DNA from: Tolypothrix sp. PCC 7712
Lineage (GTDB): Bacteria > Cyanobacteriota > Cyanobacteriia > Cyanobacteriales > Nostocaceae
Direction of reading: 5' to 3'
Assembly: GCF_025860405.1 (NCBI RefSeq)
Contig: NZ_CP063785.1
Coordinates: 6,573,390-6,637,389, forward strand
Length of the DNA stretch: 64,000 nt
This document shows positions 59,102 through 64,000 of this stretch, piece after piece (positions within the stretch are counted from its first letter, which is position 1; every line of letters starts with the position of its first letter). The position numbers and the translations under genes were made by a program. The notes under the pieces are model-generated. The model was not told where the DNA came from and searched no databases. It saw only the letters and a list, made by a program, of their open reading frames with translations.

Positions 59102-59917
59102 TTAAATTTTATAGACACTTTTGATGATTGAAAAATACCAACTATCAGGCAGCAATTTACGCAGCATCAGCAGAATTGGCGCAGGTTGACCTACAGAATA
59201 ACGCATTTTGCGACTGCGATCGCACGCCGCTTGAAAAATTGCCTTAGCAACTAGTTCAGGTGGCTCACCATTTTTACCAGCTTCCTGGGAAACCTTTTCT
59301 ACGATGTCTACCAAAGGTTTATACATGGGTAAAGCATCACTCGTGATAAACTGGCGACTGCTGCCATAAAATTCTGTTTTAATTACGCCTGGTTCAATGA
59401 TTTTAATTTTGATATTGAAGGGTTCTAATTCATAATGTAAGGCTTCGCTAAATCCTTCTACTGCCCATTTAGAACTGTGATAAATGCTATATAAGGGGAA
59501 AGTAACTCTACCCCCCATACTGGCGATTTGAATAATTGTACCGCCACCTTGTTGGCGCATATAAGGAATGATGGCTCTGGTGACGCGCATTAATCCAAAC
59601 ACATTAGTATTGAATTGCTGCTCTAGAATTTCATCTGTCATGGCTTCAAATACGCCATCGAAAGCAAAACCTGCGTTGTTAACTAAGACATCAATTTGAC
59701 CAAAATCTTGAATAGCAGATGCGATCGCAGTTTGAATACTGTTATTATCTGTTACGTCTAAGGAATATAATTTGATGTTGGAGATATTGCACAAATCTTT
59801 GTCTTGGCTAGGGTTACGCATAGTTGCAGCCACATTCCAGCCTTGTTGAGCAAAGTAGATTGCAGCCAGTTTACCAATACCACTGGATGTTCCGGTAATA
59901 AGGACTGTTTTAGGCAT
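59102..59917 (-). CDS. short-chain dehydrogenase/reductase
   Basis: 271 residues of the classical SDR family. Cofactor motif TGTSSGIG near 8-15, NNAG near 85, catalytic Ser in IQIASMGG, and YHSSK near 155 (Y and K). The C-terminal part (SRKMRYSVGQPAPILLMLRK) is typical of SDRs acting on lipids or retinol-like substrates. Cytoplasmic NAD(P)-dependent oxidoreductase; substrate unknown. The gene stands alone. Confidence 0.92.
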   Translation of the reverse strand: MPKTVLITGTSSGIGKLAAIYFAQQGWNVAATMRNPSQDKDLCNISNIKLYSLDVTDNNSIQTAIASAIQDFGQIDVLVNNAGFAFDGVFEAMTDEILEQQFNTNVFGLMRVTRAIIPYMRQQGGGTIIQIASMGGRVTFPLYSIYHSSKWAVEGFSEALHYELEPFNIKIKIIEPGVIKTEFYGSSRQFITSDALPMYKPLVDIVEKVSQEAGKNGEPPELVAKAIFQAACDRSRKMRYSVGQPAPILLMLRKLLPDSWYFSIIKSVYKI

Positions 59918-60062
59918 CGCTTTGGAGAATTTACTGTAAATAATCGACTATACTCTAACTTCGAGCATAATTGAGCAAATATAGTCCAATCTCAATTGTG
60001 TCCTCAAAAAATATTATTTTCAGTTAGATGTTTACTTATTTTCTTTCTTGCTTTCCCTAATC

Positions 60063-60647
60063 TCAACGGAGCAAGGGATTTTTATTCTGCGCTACTGAAA
60101 TAATAGTTTGCTCGATTCTTTTTAACCTTGTCTCTGGACGTTTAGCACTTTCAATCCACTTGAGGATATTTTTCTTAGTTGATTTACTAAAAGCTGCAAA
60201 ATATTGATTAGCAGTTTCATTTGCTGCTAATGCTAGTTGTAAATCTGCTGGGATTGTTAATGCTTCAATCGCATCTAAGCTAACCCAAAAACCATTCTGT
60301 TTGGCGATTTCAATCTTTTGCAATCCCGCTTCAGTCATCAAATTTTGGGCAATAAGTTCTTCAATATATTGCTTATTTAACTTTGACCAAACACTTTTTG
60401 GCTTGCGGGGTGTAAATATTTGCATATAGCGTTCTGTGTCTATAGTTTTGACTTTGCTATCAATCCAGCCAAAACATAAAGCTTCTTTTACGGCTTCGCT
60501 ATATTTAACGCTTGGTTTACCACTTTTAACTTTATAGTAAATCAGCCACACACCAATAGAATTTTGATGATTTTTCTGTAACCATCCTCGCCATTCTTGA
60601 CGGTCTTGGGCGTAAACGGTTTCTAGTTGATTTTCAAATAATGTCAT
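60063..60647 (-). CDS. YdeI/OmpD-associated family protein
   Basis: 194 residues from ATG 60647 (MTLFENQLETVYAQDRQEWR). Motifs LYYK-like IGVWLIYYKVKSGKPSVKYS, EAVKEALCFGWIDSKVKTID, FTPRKPKSVWSKLNKQYIEE and the end SKSTKKNILKWIESAKRPET are those of the YdeI family, members of which are linked to stress or peptide resistance. An upstream in-frame start without a ribosome site was not used. Confidence 0.88.
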   Translation of the reverse strand: MTLFENQLETVYAQDRQEWRGWLQKNHQNSIGVWLIYYKVKSGKPSVKYSEAVKEALCFGWIDSKVKTIDTERYMQIFTPRKPKSVWSKLNKQYIEELIAQNLMTEAGLQKIEIAKQNGFWVSLDAIEALTIPADLQLALAANETANQYFAAFSKSTKKNILKWIESAKRPETRLKRIEQTIISVAQNKNPLLR

Positions 60648-60825
60648 AGCATTTTTAGCCACTATAACATGGTATAAGGACACAGCATTGCTGTGTCCCT
60701 AAGAGATGCCCTATAGTAATCCTAAATGAGTGTAACATTAGATGAAGGGTTGTCAACAGTTAACAGTTAACAGTCAACAGCCAAAACCGATATCTTTCGC
60801 AACTAAAATAGGATTGCTAGAGTAA

Positions 60826-61272
60826 CTATTTGCTAAAAGCATCTTTGACGTTATCAACAGCTTTTTGTACAACATTCTTGGTGTTGTCTACTGCTTTTTG
60901 AGTGCGAGCTGCATCTTCTTCTGCTCTCTTATGAATTGTAGCGGCATCTCTCTTAGCTTTGCGCTCAACGAAACTACCATTGTTATCGGTTGCGTCTTCA
61001 ACTTTCGATGCATTGCTTCTGGCAGCTTCCTCAACTTTATCTGCGGTTTCTCTGATAAAATTTTTGGTGCGTCCAGTATCTTCGCTAACTTTACTTTTTA
61101 CGCGATCGCCGTTGTCAATGGTTGCAATCAAGCTTGCTGGATCAGCCATTGCTGTATTGTTGGCGAAAAATGCACCTTGCCAAGCAAAAGCCATTGCTAA
61201 AGCACAAAGCAATGCTGTAGTCATCCAGTTTTTTACAGTAGAAATCACCTTTGTGAAATAATTTAGTTGCAT
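60826..61272 (-). CDS. exported helical protein, LEA/apolipophorin-like
   Basis: 148 residues from ATG 61272 (MQLNYFTKVISTVKNWMTTA). A hydrophobic segment ends AMA (signal peptide). The mature part is a charged amphipathic helix with 11-residue-like repeats (FIRETADKVEEAARSNASKV, RTQKAVDNTKNVVQKAVDNV). Such proteins are common in cyanobacteria and are thought to protect membranes or proteins under drought or cold. GGAG precedes this start. Confidence 0.75.
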   Translation of the reverse strand: MQLNYFTKVISTVKNWMTTALLCALAMAFAWQGAFFANNTAMADPASLIATIDNGDRVKSKVSEDTGRTKNFIRETADKVEEAARSNASKVEDATDNNGSFVERKAKRDAATIHKRAEEDAARTQKAVDNTKNVVQKAVDNVKDAFSK

Positions 61273-61410
61273 AGAATACAATCTCCATTAGTTTTCGCAT
61301 TCTATTTTTACTTCAGATGGCTCATCAGCCAAATCTTGCTCTAGGCAGAGGTTGTATCATCAAAAGTTATTAGTTAAATTCAGTCTTTCGATAGTATAAG
61401 GTTAATACCA

Positions 61411-62010
61411 ATGGCTTATAGCGACTTTACTCTGAATAAGTTTAAAAAGGATTTCAATATTTATATTGATGAGGAAGTTGATTTATTTGCTGATATTGCA
61501 CCTAGAGAAATAAGCGATCAACTTTTAACTACTCTAGAAGAAACTACAGAGCTAGCATTAGCGATTAATACAGAAAAAGCTAGGTCTGAAATGATTATTA
61601 CACCTATTTTATTAGAAATTAGGCGGCAGGCTAACTATCAAATTAGTCTATTTTCTGGCTCAGATTTTAATGTTGATGCAGAGAAAGGACTAAACGGATA
61701 TTGTGATTTTGTGATTAGTCGTTCTAAAGAACAGCTAACAATTAATGCACCTGTAATTATTATTGTTGAGGCAAAAAATGAAAATATTAAAAGCGGCTTA
61801 GGTCAATGTATGGCAGCAATGTTAGCCGCACAAATTTTTAATGAACAGGAGAAGAATGAAATAAAAACTATTTACGGAGCAGTAACTACGGGAGATATTT
61901 GGAAATTTATGAAGCTAGAAGGTGTTAATTTATTTGTTGATTTAAATAACTATTATATTAAAGAATTAAGTAAGATTGTCGGGATTTTATATCAAGGAAT
62001 CCAAGGATGA
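61411..62010 (+). CDS. PD-(D/E)XK-like hypothetical protein, paralogue of the 24.2-kb gene
   Basis: 199 residues: FTLNKFKKDFNIYIDEEVDL, TEKARSEMIITPILLEIRRQ, the core GYCDFVISRSKEQLTINAPV and IIVEAKNENIKSGLGQCMAA with D ... E-A-K. It aligns end to end with the protein at 24226-24828 in the fdxN element. AT-rich codons compared with that copy. Nuclease activity is inferred only from the motif. Confidence 0.78.
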   Translation: MAYSDFTLNKFKKDFNIYIDEEVDLFADIAPREISDQLLTTLEETTELALAINTEKARSEMIITPILLEIRRQANYQISLFSGSDFNVDAEKGLNGYCDFVISRSKEQLTINAPVIIIVEAKNENIKSGLGQCMAAMLAAQIFNEQEKNEIKTIYGAVTTGDIWKFMKLEGVNLFVDLNNYYIKELSKIVGILYQGIQG

Positions 62011-62049
62011 CAACTCTCCGGGCTAAAAGCCGCGGAGATTCTTAGCGGT

Positions 62050-62150
62050 ACTAGTGGTCTGTCAAATTCATTTTGACTGTTAGAGAGACGCGATAAATCG
62101 CCGTCTCTACAGAAATCTATCCGTCAATTATTTCTTGACAGACTACTAGT
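62050..62150. mobile_element. 101-bp MITE-like element
   Basis: Terminal inverted repeats of 16 bp with one mismatch: ACTAGTGGTCTGTCAA (62050-62065) and TTGACAGACTACTAGT (62135-62150). An inner hairpin is AGAGACG/CGTCTCT. It encodes nothing. Its right end supplies the stop codon of the adjacent minus-strand gene. Confidence 0.75.
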
Positions 62151-62724
62151 CTGGATAAGCTAAACCAGTTCTGGGGTCACGAATATATAATCCTAATGTC
62201 AAACTACGGATGGCTTCATCCCAAACAGGTATGAGCTTTTCGGCTTGATCTGCCCAATAATCAAAGGTAATCAAACACTGAATATTCGACCCCAAAGCAA
62301 TGCAAGTGCGCGAAAAAGCTTCCCGTGGTTCTGCTTGGGTGTCGATAAACTTAATCTCTGTCCAGACAATCTTGGCGGTTTGGCGTTTGACGGTGATGAT
62401 TTCTCCTCTCTCAATGACATCGCGGCTGTCGTCATCCATAATTTTTTTCAATGTGGACTTGAGGGGAAACATACTCCAGTCGTTAGGAGGGAGATGATTA
62501 AAAGATACTTCTAAGCAACAATCATCATTGGGCGGTTTTTTATCGAGGAACTTAAATGATTTTTCTTGCGGCTCAAAATGCCAATTTTGCGGAACATTGA
62601 AGCGCACAGCCCCGCGATTAGCTACAAAAATTTTGTAACCTGATGGTGATTCCCAGTGATGATCGGGTTTTAGTTCAAGCGTTTCTTTAATCCACTGGAG
62701 ATTGCTTTTTTTACGCTTTGTCAT
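62146..62724 (-). CDS. hypothetical protein (192 residues)
   Basis: From ATG 62724 (MTKRKKSNLQWIKETLELKP). Motifs: YKIFVANRGAVRFNVPQNWH, FEPQEKSFKFLDKKPPNDDC, VKRQTAKIVWTEIKFIDTQA, CIALGSNIQCLITFDYWADQ, LTLGLYIRDPRTGLAYPD. This is a conserved cyanobacterial-looking protein of unknown function. The 60-codon in-frame extension upstream is translated tandem repeat and was dropped. The stop is inside the MITE end. Confidence 0.72.
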   Translation of the reverse strand: MTKRKKSNLQWIKETLELKPDHHWESPSGYKIFVANRGAVRFNVPQNWHFEPQEKSFKFLDKKPPNDDCCLEVSFNHLPPNDWSMFPLKSTLKKIMDDDSRDVIERGEIITVKRQTAKIVWTEIKFIDTQAEPREAFSRTCIALGSNIQCLITFDYWADQAEKLIPVWDEAIRSLTLGLYIRDPRTGLAYPD

Positions 62725-63246
62725 AGTGTTTTTGCAAATCTGCGGAAGAGGTGCGTGCGATCGCGCCTTTCGGTCAATGATATCAAATTTATGGGGGTTG
62801 GGGACTGGGGATTGGGGACTGGGGAACTCGGGGCCCCCTCTGGGGATAAGGGGTAATGGGGACTGGGGATTGGGGATAAGCGATTTTTGACAGACGCGAT
62901 TCATCGCGTCTCTACAAGGTTTAACTATGAATCCTCTGCCATTCCCTCAGATTTTGGCTTACAGCAATGTTAAGAAAGATGTGGGTAAGATAGCCCACGG
63001 GGAGAGGGGAGCAAGAGATTTAGTTCCCCTTCTCCTGCGGGAGAAGGGGTTAGGGGATGAGGGCGCGAGGTATTTGTACAACGCCCGCCCTATATAGCTT
63101 TTAGCTTAAGTTGACACCAATGGGTAGTGCCTTGCCCTCTAGAATACATTAATGTGTCGCAAACATTATTTAAATTAGTCTAAGTAAAGACATAAAAATT
63201 TTGTGTCTTTACTCATCAAATACATTTTCTTGAAAATAGGTATAAC
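62725..63246. repeat. intergenic repeat region
   Basis: GGGGACTGGGGATTGGGG tandem repeats (62797-62878), a hairpin GACGCGATTCATCGCGTC near 62894, and the Nostoc repeat TTCTCCTGCGGGAGAAGGGG near 63031. No gene seen. Confidence 0.75.
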
Positions 63247-64000
63247 TTATGTCTGACGCTGTTTTAGCTGAATGATAAATTGCAGGACATATTTCTCAAG
63301 TAATCTACGGCTGAGTAAGGCGATAAACTTATCAAAAGGGTTGAAATCTACAATATATTTACCGACTCTTACACCTAATGGCTCTAAATGTTTGCCTGCT
63401 AACTCTTGATGTAGAAGTGAAAATTTTCTAGTTTTTAATTGTTGAAGCAACCACAATACATCACTATTTTCGCGGGTTTGCTTGTCTTTGAATTCATCAG
63501 TGATACTACCAGCTAAATTATCCCGATTAAAGGAAATTAGAGCCGTTAGGTTAAACAAAAGGCTGCGCTCAATAAAACATTGAGTTTGTTCTCTGGTTGG
63601 AAGTACACCTAACCCAAGTTTGTCGAGAAATTGTGCGATCGCACGTATAGGAATTGCGCTTTCTGTATTGCTAATATCAGGTGCAATTAGTAAAGATGGT
63701 TGACTCAAAATAGAAGCATTTTCTAAATCAGCATTGGCAATAATCGTCTCAATTTGCTGAACAGCTTTCTTTTCCACACAAGACTCGATAATTTGTTGCC
63801 ATTGCTGACCACTCATAAATTCTAGTAAAGCGATATATTTACAGCCTAAGCTATGTCCTATCCACAAGTAATTATCTTTTTTTTGGTAGCTCTCATCACC
63901 TGTGATTTTTGCCAATTCTTTACTAATTCTGTCCTGCTCCTTTAATAAATCAATTGCAATTGGCCAATGACGAAAGCTAAACCGGAAGGGTATCGCAATA
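63247..64000 (-). CDS. DUF1350-family protein (start outside window)
   Basis: The frame is open from the right window edge: PFRFSFRHWPIAIDLL, then NYLWIGHSLGCKYIALLEFM with a GxSxG-type nucleophile elbow (GHSLG), ILSQPSLLIAPDIS, and a C-terminal helical part. This matches DUF1350, an alpha/beta-hydrolase-like family widespread in cyanobacteria and plastids. Hydrolase activity is inferred. The N-terminus lies beyond base 64000. Confidence 0.85.
   Translation of the reverse strand, partial: IAIPFRFSFRHWPIAIDLLKEQDRISKELAKITGDESYQKKDNYLWIGHSLGCKYIALLEFMSGQQWQQIIESCVEKKAVQQIETIIANADLENASILSQPSLLIAPDISNTESAIPIRAIAQFLDKLGLGVLPTREQTQCFIERSLLFNLTALISFNRDNLAGSITDEFKDKQTRENSDVLWLLQQLKTRKFSLLHQELAGKHLEPLGVRVGKYIVDFNPFDKFIALLSRRLLEKYVLQFIIQLKQRQT

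Larger units (their letters stand above)
57642..64000. mobile_element. nifD element C, left part (right end outside window)
   Basis: Everything after 57652 replaces nifD sequence, so at least 6.3 kb belongs to a third nifD element of the classical XisA type. No recombinase gene is visible here; in Anabaena xisA lies close to one edge, so it may be near the unseen right edge. The content reads like ordinary chromosomal cargo. A rearrangement instead of a living element cannot be excluded without the right end. Confidence 0.75.

Noticed and set aside
1..64000. tRNA, rRNA or riboswitch genes
   Set aside because: I looked for cloverleaf T-loop motifs and known riboswitch cores and saw none; a covariance-model scan would be decisive.

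Overview
The window comes from a heterocyst-forming cyanobacterium of the Nostoc/Anabaena type. The evidence is the order nifB-fdxN-nifS-nifU-glbN-nifH-nifD, very frequent HIP1 octamers (GCGATCGC), Nostoc-style short repeats, and nif genes split by DNA elements that must be excised for expression. All calls were made by reading the sequence; no database search was possible.

Layout. (1) 1-1639: 3' part of nifB and the 5' part of fdxN. (2) 1610-28575: an fdxN element of 26,961 bp bounded by direct TATTC repeats. xisF lies at its nifS-side edge, and the xisH/xisI pair sits far from xisF. Its cargo is a TpsB-type transporter, a crystallin-like protein, an ECF sigma factor, a response regulator, a 2124-residue kinase, a nuclease-like cluster (three Uma2 proteins, a PD-(D/E)XK-like protein, an orphan XisI) and several gene relics. 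(3) 28571-33799: 3' end of fdxN, then nifS, nifU, glbN, nifH and the first part of nifD. (4) 33793-50771: nifD element A, 16,972 bp, bounded by GGTCTGG. It is plasmid-like, with a 928-residue primase-helicase, a nine-gene operon including an FtsK/TraD-like ATPase, ribbon-helix-helix regulators, an RNase H, a GIY-YIG protein, an orphan CRISPR array, seven copies of one palindrome, and a serine recombinase. (5) 50765-50888: a 124-bp island of nifD. (6) 50880-57191: nifD element B, 6,303 bp, bounded by TATTCCCTG. It carries a tyrosine recombinase, a ribbon-helix-helix/coiled-coil locus, two KilA-N genes and a large inverted-repeat structure. (7) 57183-57652: a third nifD segment ending in the classical GGATTACTCCG site. 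(8) 57642-64000: start of nifD element C, which runs off the window.

How it fits together. Joining the nifD segments at the three direct repeats gives one open reading frame, and joining fdxN at TATTC restores a 116-codon gene. The nif operon should therefore work only after four or more separate excisions, by serine recombinases (XisF and the element A enzyme) and tyrosine recombinases (element B, and by inference element C). Both serine-recombinase elements share a design: the recombinase start codon lies about 50 bp inside the downstream edge, and inverted arms flank the core, so the excised circle would carry a palindromic attachment site. The CRISPR array, kinase, sigma factor and other cargo would leave the chromosome when a cell becomes a heterocyst.
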